The position numbers were made by a program, and so were the translations under genes. Shown here one piece after another: positions 1 through 8,155 of a DNA stretch of 60,199 nt (the first letter of the stretch is position 1; each line of letters opens with the position of its first letter). The stretch is taken from contig RZZU01000017.1 of the NCBI GenBank assembly GCA_009929735.1, positions 1 to 60,199 of the forward strand, written 5' to 3'. The stretch is from Clostridia bacterium. Lineage in GTDB: Bacteria; Bacillota; Clostridia; Lachnospirales; Anaerotignaceae. Under the pieces are notes generated by a model. The model ran no database searches. It was given only the letters and a program-made list of their open reading frames with translations, and was not told the origin of the DNA.

Positions 1-71
1 TTTCTCGTTTTCCCGTCATGTAAGTTTACCTCTTCTTTTTTAGTCCCTTTTATTTTACATGACCTTATTAA

Positions 72-287
72 TTCTGTCCAATTTACTGTAGCCGATCCAC
101 AACCTTCGACAAAGCAGAGGAGGAACGCCTAAAAAGGGCAAAGGCCTTGGGGCGGGCATATGAAAAAACAGACCCAATAAAGGTTGAAAATCCTATGAAT
201 TTTACCATCCCAAAGATTCAGGAGAAATATAAAAATCCCTTTCAACAGGCAGAGTATGCCTATAGTTTGATAGAATACGAGGTGTAA
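72..287 (+). pseudogene. C-terminal remnant of a recombinase-associated protein
   Basis: An open frame without a plausible start runs from just after a stop codon at 69-71 to TAA at 285-287, five bases before the next gene. The legible part begins TFDKAEEERLKRAKALG and ends [10 protein letters not shown]. It is charged and helical at first, and I do not recognise the family. An internal ATG at 195 would give only 30 residues. Its tight coupling to the serine recombinase downstream suggests the last part of an element gene whose front was lost. The inverted pair TCATGTAA (18-25) and TTACATGA (55-62) just upstream may be part of another element end. Function unknown. Confidence 0.4.
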
Positions 288-291
288 AAAT

Positions 292-1605
292 ATGAATTCA
301 GGTAGAAATGTTACCGTCATTCCTGCACGAAAGCGTGTGGGCAATACGGTACAATTAGAAGAAAAGCCAAAGCTTAGGGTTGCCGCCTACTGCCGTGTTT
401 CTACGGATAGTGAGGAACAGGCCACAAGCTATGAGGCGCAAGTGGAGCATTACACCCAGTTTATACAGAAAAACAAAGAGTGGGAAATGGCGGGCATATT
501 TGCCGATGACGGCATTAGCGGTACAAATACCAAAAAGCGTGAGGAATTTAACCGCATGATTGCAGAGTGCATGAAAGGCAATATCGATATGATTATTACA
601 AAGTCTATCAGCCGTTTTGCTAGGAACACCTTGGACTGCTTGAAATACATCAGGCAGCTAAAAGATAAGAACATCCCCGTTTTCTTCGAAAAAGAGGGTA
701 TTAACACCATGGATTCCAAGGGTGAGGTGCTGCTTACCATAATGGCAAGTTTGGCCCAACAAGAAAGCCAGTCCTTAAGCCAAAATGTGAAGCTTGGTTT
801 GCAGTATCGGTATCAAAATGGCGAGGTGCAGGTCAACCACAATCGTTTTCTCGGATATACCAAGGACGAGAACAAAAACCTAGTGATTGTGCCAGAGGAG
901 GCAGATGTGGTAAAACGCATCTATCGTGAATATCTGGAGAGGGCAAGCCTTGTCCAGATTGCAAGGGGACTTGAAAATGACGGTATCCTCACGGCTGCAA
1001 ATAAGCCTAAGTGGAGACCGGAAACACTGAAGAAAATTCTGCAAAAAGAAGAATATATCGATGATATTAACTATTTAAATGGACGGTTATTTTTTTATAA
1101 AAAAGAATATGGAGATGCTTTTGATTCGTTTATAAAAGTAATATCATCTGCGAATAAAAGAAGTATGTTGCCTGAAACAAAAAATAAATCTTTGCAATAT
1201 GCTGTTATTTGTTTCATGGCGTGCAAACAAAATGGTTCAAAAGAATGTGCAGGAGAACGCATAAAACCTTTTATAGAAACTTTAGAGAATGAAAAAGAAA
1301 AACAGATACTTCAATATTTTTTAGAGAAAACGGAAGCTGTTTTTGAAGATGATAATAAAGCTTATATTTATCGCATTTTATCTGAAATACTGCAAATAGC
1401 AGAATTTGAATTATTTGAGCAAAGTTTAGAAGTTTTAAATTTAATCAATAGCAATGAGGTTCTTTTGGATTTAGCAACACTATATTATCAAAACGGCTAT
1501 AAGGAATTAGCTTTAAAAAATATATTGCGTTCAGTGAAGGAATTAGATGTGATCAATGCCAACGCTGTTTATATATTAAACAAAGAATTTCTTGCGCCAG
1601 AATGA
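292..1605 (+). CDS. Serine recombinase, truncated and fused to a TPR-like tail
   Basis: Residues 1-255 are the front of a large serine recombinase. The resolvase domain carries the catalytic serine in [13 protein letters not shown], then [14 protein letters not shown] and [17 protein letters not shown]. The recombinase domain follows and breaks off at [10 protein letters not shown]. Such enzymes normally continue for 150-250 more residues with a zinc ribbon and coiled coil. Instead, from about nt 1060, the frame enters an AT-rich helical segment ([19 protein letters not shown], then [19 protein letters not shown]) that reads like degenerate TPR repeats, as found at the C-terminus of some glycosyltransferases. 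Codon usage changes at the junction. It is best read as a chimera made by deletion or insertion. Recombination activity is unlikely. The ATG at 292 follows the upstream stop by four bases. Confidence 0.75.
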   Translation: MNSGRNVTVIPARKRVGNTVQLEEKPKLRVAAYCRVSTDSEEQATSYEAQVEHYTQFIQKNKEWEMAGIFADDGISGTNTKKREEFNRMIAECMKGNIDMIITKSISRFARNTLDCLKYIRQLKDKNIPVFFEKEGINTMDSKGEVLLTIMASLAQQESQSLSQNVKLGLQYRYQNGEVQVNHNRFLGYTKDENKNLVIVPEEADVVKRIYREYLERASLVQIARGLENDGILTAANKPKWRPETLKKILQKEEYIDDINYLNGRLFFYKKEYGDAFDSFIKVISSANKRSMLPETKNKSLQYAVICFMACKQNGSKECAGERIKPFIETLENEKEKQILQYFLEKTEAVFEDDNKAYIYRILSEILQIAEFELFEQSLEVLNLINSNEVLLDLATLYYQNGYKELALKNILRSVKELDVINANAVYILNKEFLAPE

Positions 1606-1617
1606 TATGAACAATTG

Positions 1618-1928
1618 TTAGGTCAAGTGCACCACTTTGGGTAGAAAAACCTGAAGTGGTGATTTGCATCTTAGGGATTGCGTGGTCTGGAGTTGATGAG
1701 AAATAGCCTGTGTGGTTGCTCCTTTTGGCGCACCAGTGCGAAATCCATTTTTGGGGAAAACTCTTGAAGTAGTCCGTTCGAATTTTCCTTGTTACAGCGC
1801 TGCCATGATGAGTAGGCATCAGCAAAATAAAGTGTTAAACCTAGGTGTTCCTGAATGCCCGTGGAACATACTCTTTGCTCGGCCTGTGTGACAGTGTATC
1901 CATCTGTGCTCAAATAGGGATAGCTCAT
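1618..1928 (-). pseudogene. IS30-family transposase, 3' remnant with frameshift
   Basis: Read on the minus strand, one frame gives LGLTLYFADAYSSWQRCNKE followed by NSNGLLQEFSPKMDF and then INSRPRNP. This matches the DDE catalytic-core end of IS30 transposases (YFADPYSSWQRGTNENTNGL, LNNRPRK). A second frame continues RCKSPLQVFLPKVVHLT and stops at 1618-1620. VVHLT is a typical IS30 C-terminus, so at least one frameshift separates the two halves. The N-terminal two thirds are absent. The fragment ends 12 bases beyond the stop of the recombinase-TPR chimera, so the IS probably truncated the TPR gene. Not functional. Confidence 0.75.
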
Positions 1929-2328
1929 AATGTTGTGTCCGTTTGGAGGTTGTTATTGACAACGCCATTTTACAGGAAGGTTTCGCTGTGGGCTATTTTT
2001 TGGTCATCTCGGATTGCGCACTTCATTTTACAATATATCTTAGGAATTCATTTGACAAACTTCATGATTTGTGATCTTTTTTATTAATAAGGGAAAAGAA
2101 ATGGGGAAAACTTTACGCTTTATTTTAAATTACTTTGATGGGTCATCAAAGTAATTTTTATGTTCTTTTGGAAGCGTGGCTCTTTATTCGGTAAATAAAA
2201 CAGCCTACGCGATGAGTAAAACGATTAATAATTTACGAATGCTCTTTATTTTGTTAACGAAAAGCTTGATTTTTCAAGGGTTTTTCAACTTAATTCTATG
2301 TATTCTTATAAATTTTATGAAATAGGGG
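1929..2328. other. Non-coding gap after the IS30 remnant
   Basis: I see no supportable gene here. Short open frames lack ribosome binding sites and resemble nothing known. The only clear structure is the AT-rich hairpin at 2127-2157. Base composition is AT-rich and unlike the shikimate operon that follows, which fits decayed mobile DNA. Confidence 0.5.
2127..2157. terminator. AT-rich bidirectional hairpin terminator
   Basis: AAATTACTTTGATG and CATCAAAGTAATTT form a perfect 14-bp inverted repeat around a 3-base loop. It has an A-rich left flank and a T-rich right flank, so it could stop transcription in either direction. It insulates the mobile-element debris from the aromatic operon. Confidence 0.55.
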
Positions 2329-2357
2329 TTTACAGAAAAATATCTTTGTGGTAGTAT
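2329..2357 (+). promoter_or_regulatory. Sigma-A promoter of the aromatic operon
   Basis: TTTACA (2329-2334), a 17-base spacer and TAGTAT (2352-2357). Transcription would begin near 2364, about 40 bases before the leader peptide and about 320 bases before aroF. Confidence 0.7.
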
Positions 2358-2406
2358 GGTAAAAAATAACCAAATACAAAAAATAATTGTGGAAGAGGTT
2401 GCGAAT

Positions 2407-2475
2407 ATGAATAGAATCAGTTTTGCTGCAACTACATACTTTTACTTTTACCGTGTTTTCAGAGATTCAAAGTGA
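2407..2475 (+). CDS. Phe/Tyr-rich leader peptide (attenuator)
   Basis: This 22-codon frame starts at ATG 2407 after a GGAAGAGG ribosome binding site and ends at TGA 2473. The peptide contains the run TYFYFYRVF, so codons 11-15 alternate Tyr and Phe and another Phe follows at codon 18. In all it has three Tyr and four Phe. It lies between a good promoter and a strong intrinsic terminator, directly before aroF. By analogy with the pheA and pheST leader peptides of enterobacteria, ribosome stalling here would sense charged tRNA-Phe and tRNA-Tyr. It is too short to be a functional protein. Confidence 0.75.
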   Translation: MNRISFAATTYFYFYRVFRDSK

Positions 2476-2577
2476 ATTTTACTGTGAGAAAAGACGGTTG
2501 TTTTTGATGGTTTTTTCTAAAATGAAGGCTTATAAGACTTCGCAGTGAAATTCGCTGCGGAGTCTTTCTTTTTTTAT
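2472..2577 (+). promoter_or_regulatory. Transcription attenuator with competing hairpins
   Basis: The terminator arms AAGACTTCGCAGTG (2534-2547) and CGCTGCGGAGTCTT (2553-2566) form a 14-bp stem with two G-U pairs, followed by a T-rich run. A competing segment GTGAATTTTACTGTG (2472-2486) can pair over 15 positions, with G-U wobbles, with CGCAGTGAAATTCGC (2541-2555), which would destroy the terminator. The competing segment overlaps the leader stop codon. A ribosome finishing the leader would cover it and let the terminator form, while a ribosome stalled at the Tyr/Phe codons would leave it free and allow read-through. The pairing is visible in the sequence. The mechanism is inferred from classical attenuation. 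Confidence 0.72.
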
Positions 2578-2682
2578 CAAAAAACTTTATCAAAAAACCA
2601 ATACTGTATGTATGAATTTTTATGAGGATAACCTTTCTTTCAAATTAGAAAACAATGGGACAGAATCGAGGAGGAATATAAC

Positions 2683-3696
2683 ATGATCGTAGTATTGAAA
2701 AACGGAACAAAGCCGGAACAGATTGATAATTTAAAGGCATGGTTGAAAAGTATGGGCATTGATACACATATGTCTGTTGGGGTCAATCATACAATTGTTG
2801 GACTGGTAGGAGATACCTCCAATGTGGATATGGACTTGGTTCGTTCTTTGGATATTGTAGAAAATGTTCAGAGAGTTCAGGAGCCTTTCAAAAATGCAAA
2901 CAAAAAATTCCACAATGAGCAATTGATTGTCGATGTGAATGGTGTAAAAATCGGCGGCGGAAATTTCCAGATTATAGCAGGACCTTGCTCTGTTGAGTCT
3001 AGAGATCAGGTTTGCTACGTTGCGGAATGTGTAAAAAAATCAGGGGCAGGCTTCCTGCGTGGTGGTGCTTTCAAGCCTCGTACTTCCCCTTATGCTTTTC
3101 AGGGCCTGCATGGCGAAGGCATCGACCTTTTGGTTGAAGCGAAAAGATTGACAGGCTTACCTATTGTTTCTGAAATCATGAATATTACCCATTTGCCTTT
3201 ATTTGACCCCGTTGATGTGATTCAGGTTGGTGCTAGAAATATGCAGAACTTCGAGTTGTTGAAGGAGTTGGGTAAAACGAAGAAGGTAATTCTGCTGAAA
3301 AGAGGCTTGGCGAATACGATTGATGAATTGTTAATGAGTGCGGAATACATCATGGCTGGCGGTAATGAAAATGTTATTCTCTGCGAAAGAGGTATTCGTA
3401 CGTTTGAAACAAGAACCAGAAATACATTGGATCTTTCTATTATTCCCGTAATTAAGAAATTAACACATTTGCCTGTGGTCATTGATCCCAGCCATGCGTT
3501 AGGCTACTCATACATGGTAAAACCTATGGCATTGGCGGCAACTGCGGCAGGGGCTGACGGCCTGATGATTGAGGTTCACAATGATCCTCCTCATGCTTTA
3601 TGTGATGGGGCACAATCTTTGACACCGGAAGCATTTGACGATGTTGCCAAAGCGGTATTTCAGATAAGACCTTTCGCTTGCAATTTTGATAATTAA
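2683..3696 (+). CDS. aroF: DAHP synthase (3-deoxy-7-phosphoheptulonate synthase)
   Basis: Catalyses the first step of the shikimate pathway: phosphoenolpyruvate plus erythrose 4-phosphate to DAHP. The 337 residues match the type I-beta class typified by Thermotoga maritima. A ferredoxin-like regulatory domain (about 1-70) is followed by a TIM barrel with AGPCSVES (Cys102, a metal ligand in the family), GGAFKPRTSPYAFQG and DPSHALG. In this class the N-terminal domain binds Tyr or Phe for feedback inhibition, so the operon would be controlled both by this domain and by the leader attenuator. ATG follows GAGGAGG. It is the first structural gene of the aromatic operon. Confidence 0.96.
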   Translation: MIVVLKNGTKPEQIDNLKAWLKSMGIDTHMSVGVNHTIVGLVGDTSNVDMDLVRSLDIVENVQRVQEPFKNANKKFHNEQLIVDVNGVKIGGGNFQIIAGPCSVESRDQVCYVAECVKKSGAGFLRGGAFKPRTSPYAFQGLHGEGIDLLVEAKRLTGLPIVSEIMNITHLPLFDPVDVIQVGARNMQNFELLKELGKTKKVILLKRGLANTIDELLMSAEYIMAGGNENVILCERGIRTFETRTRNTLDLSIIPVIKKLTHLPVVIDPSHALGYSYMVKPMALAATAAGADGLMIEVHNDPPHALCDGAQSLTPEAFDDVAKAVFQIRPFACNFDN

Positions 3697-3712
3697 TATA
3701 ATTTAAAAATGA

Positions 3713-3770
3713 ATTTTATAAAGAATGGTGGGATTTTCGGGAAAACGGAGAATTCCCTCCTTTATAAAAT
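3713..3770 (+). other. Long intergenic hairpin between aroF and tyrA
   Basis: ATTTTATAAAG (3713-3723) and CTTTATAAAAT (3760-3770) are exact inverse complements. Between them, GGTGGGA and TCCCTCC can extend the pairing with small mismatches. There is no T-run, so this is not a standard terminator. It may be an RNA-processing or stability element that sets the aroF to tyrA ratio (inference). Confidence 0.45.
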
Positions 3771-3795
3771 GAAATAGGGAGATTGAGGTGAGCAT

Positions 3796-4644
3796 ATGAA
3801 GATTGGCGTGATCGGCATGGGGCTGATTGGCGGTTCTATGGCAAAAGCGATAAAGCAGAAAACGGAGCACATGGTTTTTGGTTGGGATCAATCGGAAAGC
3901 GTTCGATACAGCGTAAAGCTGGCGGAAGCGGTGCATGGTATTTTGGAAGAAGGAGATCCTTCTGGCTGCGACTTGGTTTTGATTGCTTTATATCCGGGAG
4001 CAACTGTGGATTATGTGAAGCAATTTGCCTCCAAATTTAAAAAAGGGGCAATGGTAGTTGACTGTGCAGGCATCAAACGTGCAGTTTGCCAGCCTTTGCA
4101 AGCAGTGGCAGAGGAAAATGGATTCATTTTCTGCGGTGCACATCCTATGGCGGGGATTGAACGCAGCGGCTTTACCTATTCAACACCTTCCTTATTTGAG
4201 GGGGCGACGATGATTTTAACGCCTTATACAGGGACGAATATTGCGCCGATGAATGAATTAAGCTTATTTTTCAAAAGCCTTGGTTTTGCCAGAATGCAGG
4301 TGGCTACTGATGCAGAGCATGACCAAATGATTGCATATACTTCTCAGCTGGCGCACGTTGTTTCCAGTGCATATATTAAAAGTGAATTATCTCCTAAATT
4401 CAAAGGCTTTTCCGCAGGCAGCTTTCATGATATGACCCGTGTGGCAAAGCTCAATGAAACGATGTGGACGGAATTATTTTTGGATAACAGCGATTTTTTA
4501 GCCAATGAAATTGACAGTCTGATTGCACGCTTACAGGGATATAGTAAGGCAATACGTGAAAAAGACCGGGAAAAGTTGAAATCAATTTTAAAAGAAGGCA
4601 AGGAAAAACGCCTTGCAATTGACGAAATAAAAGAATTTGAATGA
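3796..4644 (+). CDS. tyrA: Prephenate dehydrogenase
   Basis: Converts prephenate to 4-hydroxyphenylpyruvate with NAD(P)+, the committed step to tyrosine. The 282 residues open with a Rossmann motif GVIGMGLIGGS, and contain CAGIKR and GAHPMAGIERSG in the substrate region. The C-terminal half is the all-helical dimerisation domain. There is no chorismate mutase or ACT domain, so it is the short monofunctional form. ATG at 3796 follows GGGAGATTGAGGTG. Tight coupling to aroB (nine bases) shows co-transcription. Confidence 0.93.
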   Translation: MKIGVIGMGLIGGSMAKAIKQKTEHMVFGWDQSESVRYSVKLAEAVHGILEEGDPSGCDLVLIALYPGATVDYVKQFASKFKKGAMVVDCAGIKRAVCQPLQAVAEENGFIFCGAHPMAGIERSGFTYSTPSLFEGATMILTPYTGTNIAPMNELSLFFKSLGFARMQVATDAEHDQMIAYTSQLAHVVSSAYIKSELSPKFKGFSAGSFHDMTRVAKLNETMWTELFLDNSDFLANEIDSLIARLQGYSKAIREKDREKLKSILKEGKEKRLAIDEIKEFE

Positions 4645-4653
4645 GGGTTGCCT

Positions 4654-5715
4654 ATGAGAACAGTTAAGGTAAATACATCAAAAGAGTATGATATTTTAAT
4701 CGGTAAGGGATTGCTCACGCAAGTTGGAAAAGAGCTTGCAAAGCGTATTTCACCTTGCAAAGCAGCAATTATTACGGATAACAAGGTGGATTCATTATTT
4801 TCTGCCACAGTGTCGCATTCTCTGGCTGAGGCGGGGTTTTCGCAGTGTAAGTTTGTATTTTTGCAGGGGGAAGGCTCCAAACATATCAGTACGTTAAGCG
4901 ATATTTTAGAGTTCCTTGCCGAAGAGGAAATAACAAGACAAGACGTGATTATTGCCTTGGGTGGCGGCGTTGTTGGGGATATGGCAGGCTTTGCGGCAGC
5001 GGTATACCAAAGGGGAATTTCGTTTGTGCAACTCCCTACCACATTTTTGGCGGCAGTGGACTCTTCTGTTGGCGGAAAAACTGCCATAGATTTAAAAGCA
5101 GGCAAAAATATGGCAGGTGCATTTTATCAGCCGAAGCTTGTTCTTTGTGATATTAATACCTTATTAACCTTGCAAAAGGATATTTTTGCCGACGGTGTTG
5201 CCGAAACCTTAAAGTATGGCATTATAGGAAACGAGAAGTTGTTTGAGAAGGTAGAAACATTGGATTATATTCAGGATTTAGAAGAAATTATAGAAATTTG
5301 TGTTTCGATGAAGCGAGATATTGTTATGCGGGATGAATTTGACAATGGGGAGCGGCAATTATTGAACCTTGGGCATACCTTGGGGCATTCCATTGAAAAA
5401 CTAAGCCAGTTTACCATTTCACATGGGCATGCCGTTGCAATTGGGCTGTACCTCATTGCCAATGCCGCAGAGGCAAGGGGAATGGGTGAGTCAGGGCTTG
5501 CCGAACGAATTCGCAAGGCACTGGTGAAAAACGGGTTGCCGACAAAAGCGGTTTTTACCGTTGAAGAAATTGCCCAAGGGGCGTTGATGGACAAAAAACG
5601 CAGAGGGGGAACAATCAGCTTTATTTTCCCCGAAAAAATCGGACGATGCCGTATTGAAAAAATTCCTGTTGAGGAAGTGGAACAGTTAGTGGCAGAGGCT
5701 ATGAAAAGCAGGTGA
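4654..5715 (+). CDS. aroB: 3-dehydroquinate synthase
   Basis: Cyclises DAHP to 3-dehydroquinate, using NAD+ and a divalent metal. It shows the NAD-binding signature ALGGGVVGDMAGFAA, then QLPTTFLAAVDSSVGGK, and the metal-binding pair in NLGHTLGHSIE and SHGHAVAIG. I place the start at ATG 4654 because GAGGG lies six bases upstream. A TTG at 4648 would leave no spacing. This gives 353 residues, normal for the family. It sits between tyrA and aroA in one transcription unit. Confidence 0.95.
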   Translation: MRTVKVNTSKEYDILIGKGLLTQVGKELAKRISPCKAAIITDNKVDSLFSATVSHSLAEAGFSQCKFVFLQGEGSKHISTLSDILEFLAEEEITRQDVIIALGGGVVGDMAGFAAAVYQRGISFVQLPTTFLAAVDSSVGGKTAIDLKAGKNMAGAFYQPKLVLCDINTLLTLQKDIFADGVAETLKYGIIGNEKLFEKVETLDYIQDLEEIIEICVSMKRDIVMRDEFDNGERQLLNLGHTLGHSIEKLSQFTISHGHAVAIGLYLIANAAEARGMGESGLAERIRKALVKNGLPTKAVFTVEEIAQGALMDKKRRGGTISFIFPEKIGRCRIEKIPVEEVEQLVAEAMKSR

Positions 5716-5720
5716 AGTGA

Positions 5721-6986
5721 GTGAATATTAAAATCGGGAAAAGTACCCTTAAGGGAAATATAAAGGTCATTTCTTCCAAATCCGATGCCCATCGATTACT
5801 GATTGCGGCGGCTTTAGCCGATAAGCCAACGAGGATTTTGGTTGAGGGATGGTCTAACGATATAGAGGCAACGAAAAATTGTCTGGAAGCTTTAGGTTGT
5901 AAAATAATGCGGAAGAATGGGGTGGTTGAGGTTACACCTCTTTGGGAGTTACAAACCACAGATATTGTTCTGGATTGTGTAGAAAGTGGTTCAACCCTTC
6001 GATTTCTACTGCCGATTGTTGCGGCTTTAGGAAAACAAGCCATTGTAGAAGGGCAGGGCAGATTGCCGGAAAGACCCATTGGGATTTTATTGGAGGAGTT
6101 AAGGAAACATGGCTGTCAGATAAAGGAGAATTCTTTGCCGCTTGAAATGGTGGGCGGGATTGTGGGCGGTGTTTATACGCTACCTGGCAATGTTAGTTCC
6201 CAGTTTATTACAGGGCTTTTGTATGCCCTTCCTCTTTTGAAGGAAAATAGTGAAATTCGCCTTACCACAGAAATGGAGTCCAGAGGCTATGTTGATATGA
6301 CATTGGAAACCTTAAAAGTATTTGGCATTGAAATTGACGAAATGGCATGGGGGTTTTCCATAAAAGGCGGTCAAACTTTCCATTCTCCAGTGGAAATTTC
6401 TGCTGAAGGGGATTGGTCGGGTGCGGCATTTTGGGTTGTTGCAGGTGGCATTGGCGGAGATATTACTTGTACCGGCTTGCGTAAGGAATCCTGTCAGGGT
6501 GACAAAGAAATCATTCGTTTAATAGAACAATTTGGTGGCAAAGTTCATTGGCAGGAGGACGGCGTTCGGATTTTTGGCGGAGCATTGAAGGGAATAACCA
6601 TTGATGCGGCGCAGATTCCGGATTTGGTGCCGATTCTTTGTACGGCGGCGGCACTCGCCGAAGGAAAAACAGTCATTTACAATGCAGGCAGATTGCGCAT
6701 GAAAGAAAGTGACCGTTTAAAGGCAATGGCAGAGGGCTTGCAAAGGCTTGGTGTGAAAGTCACAGAACAGTCGGAGTCCATATTGATAGAAGGGGGAGCC
6801 GAACAGCCGATGGGCGAGGTTGTTCTGGATTCCTACGATGACCACAGAATTGTAATGGCTCTTTCCGTTGCGGCGGCGGCATTGGGTGTGGAAGCGGTGA
6901 TTGAAAGGGCAGAGGCCGTTTCTAAGTCCTACCCCACATTTTTTGCGGAATTCACCAGATTGGGAGGTGCTGCGGATGTCTTCTAA
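5721..6986 (+). CDS. aroA: 5-enolpyruvylshikimate-3-phosphate synthase
   Basis: Transfers enolpyruvyl from phosphoenolpyruvate to shikimate 3-phosphate. The 421-residue two-domain protein shows SKSDAHRLLIAAALA near the start, ESGSTLRFLLP, GRLPERPIG, NVSSQFITGLL, RMKESDRLKAMAEGL and DDHRIVMALSVAA, all conserved in EPSP synthases. It begins with GTG five bases after the aroB stop, and its last codons overlap the aroC start by 11 bases, which suggests translational coupling. Confidence 0.96.
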   Translation: MNIKIGKSTLKGNIKVISSKSDAHRLLIAAALADKPTRILVEGWSNDIEATKNCLEALGCKIMRKNGVVEVTPLWELQTTDIVLDCVESGSTLRFLLPIVAALGKQAIVEGQGRLPERPIGILLEELRKHGCQIKENSLPLEMVGGIVGGVYTLPGNVSSQFITGLLYALPLLKENSEIRLTTEMESRGYVDMTLETLKVFGIEIDEMAWGFSIKGGQTFHSPVEISAEGDWSGAAFWVVAGGIGGDITCTGLRKESCQGDKEIIRLIEQFGGKVHWQEDGVRIFGGALKGITIDAAQIPDLVPILCTAAALAEGKTVIYNAGRLRMKESDRLKAMAEGLQRLGVKVTEQSESILIEGGAEQPMGEVVLDSYDDHRIVMALSVAAAALGVEAVIERAEAVSKSYPTFFAEFTRLGGAADVF

Positions 6987-8064
6987 TTTTGGAGATAAGG
7001 TGAAAATAAGTATTTTCGGACAATCCCATTCCGATGCAATCGGTGTTGTGATTGACGGACTTCCTGTTGGGGAAGAAATTGATTTGGAGGAAGCACAGCG
7101 ATTTTTAGACCGAAGGGCACCCGGAAAAAATGCTTATTCCACTCCTCGTAAAGAGGGGGATCGGGTTCGGGTGGTTTCGGGGTTATTTAACGGTAAAACC
7201 TGCGGCGCACCGATTTGTGCAATGATTGAAAACACAAATACCCGTTCCAAGGATTACGAGCAGTTGAAAAATATGCCAAGACCCGGACACGCTGATTTTA
7301 CCGCTGAAATAAAATACGGCGGCTTTCAGGATTATCGTGGTGGAGGGCATTTTTCCGGAAGATTGACGGCACCTCTTTGCTTTGCGGGGGCAGTTTGCCT
7401 GCAAATTTTGAAGCGCAGAGGAATTTGTGTCGGTGCACATATTTTGTCTATCCATGAAGGGAAAGACGAAAGCTTTGATGCAGTTGGTCTTACCAAGGAA
7501 GAATTGGCAGAGGTTATTGCAAAGGAATTCCCCGTCATTAAGGATAAGGCGGCAGAAGAAATGAAGGACATCATACAAAAGGCGAGAGAACAGGGGGATT
7601 CCGTTGGAGGAATCATTGAAAGCATTGCTCTTGGACTGCCTGTTGGGATTGGCGAGCCGATGTTTGATGGGTTGGAGAGCAAGCTTTCTTCCATATTATT
7701 TGCCATACCCGCAGTAAAAGGTGTGGAATTTGGCGAGGGATTTGGCGTTGCAGAGCTTTTTGGTTCCGAGAATAACGATAGCTTTTATATAGAAGAAACA
7801 GGTGAGGTTAAGACGAAAACAAACCATCATGGGGGCAGCTTGGGCGGCATTTCCAGCGGTATGCCATTGGTAATTCGTGCGGCGTTTAAGCCTACACCAT
7901 CCATCAGCAAGGAGCAAGCCACGGTGAGTCTAAAGGACGGGGGGAACACCGTTCTAAGTGTGACGGGGCGTCACGATCCTTGTATCGTTCCCAGAGCAGT
8001 GCCTTGTGTGGAGGCGGCTATGGCAATTGCCATTTTGGATTTATATGAAATAAAGGGGAAATAA
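6976..8064 (+). CDS. aroC: Chorismate synthase
   Basis: Eliminates phosphate from EPSP to give chorismate and needs reduced FMN. Family signatures are GQSHSDAIGVVIDGLP, RRAPGKNAYSTPRKEGD, GHADFTAEIKYGG, GGGHFSGRLTAPLCFAGA and GRHDPCIVPRAVPCVEAA. The start is ATG 6976 after GGGAGG, giving 362 residues beginning MSSNFGDKVKISIFG. Longer upstream readings run through aroA and carry no family sequence. The overlap with aroA fits an operon. Confidence 0.96.
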   Translation: MSSNFGDKVKISIFGQSHSDAIGVVIDGLPVGEEIDLEEAQRFLDRRAPGKNAYSTPRKEGDRVRVVSGLFNGKTCGAPICAMIENTNTRSKDYEQLKNMPRPGHADFTAEIKYGGFQDYRGGGHFSGRLTAPLCFAGAVCLQILKRRGICVGAHILSIHEGKDESFDAVGLTKEELAEVIAKEFPVIKDKAAEEMKDIIQKAREQGDSVGGIIESIALGLPVGIGEPMFDGLESKLSSILFAIPAVKGVEFGEGFGVAELFGSENNDSFYIEETGEVKTKTNHHGGSLGGISSGMPLVIRAAFKPTPSISKEQATVSLKDGGNTVLSVTGRHDPCIVPRAVPCVEAAMAIAILDLYEIKGK

Positions 8065-8155
8065 ACATATTGCATGCACCACCGAACGTAAGCTAAGTTA
8101 AAATATTTTCTGATCGCTTTCAAGCGCATTGCTTTATTAAAAGGAGGAACAAAAG

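Noticed and set aside
1845..2087. Plus-strand open frame opposite the IS30 remnant
   Set aside because: It is antisense to the recognisable transposase fragment, with no ribosome binding site.
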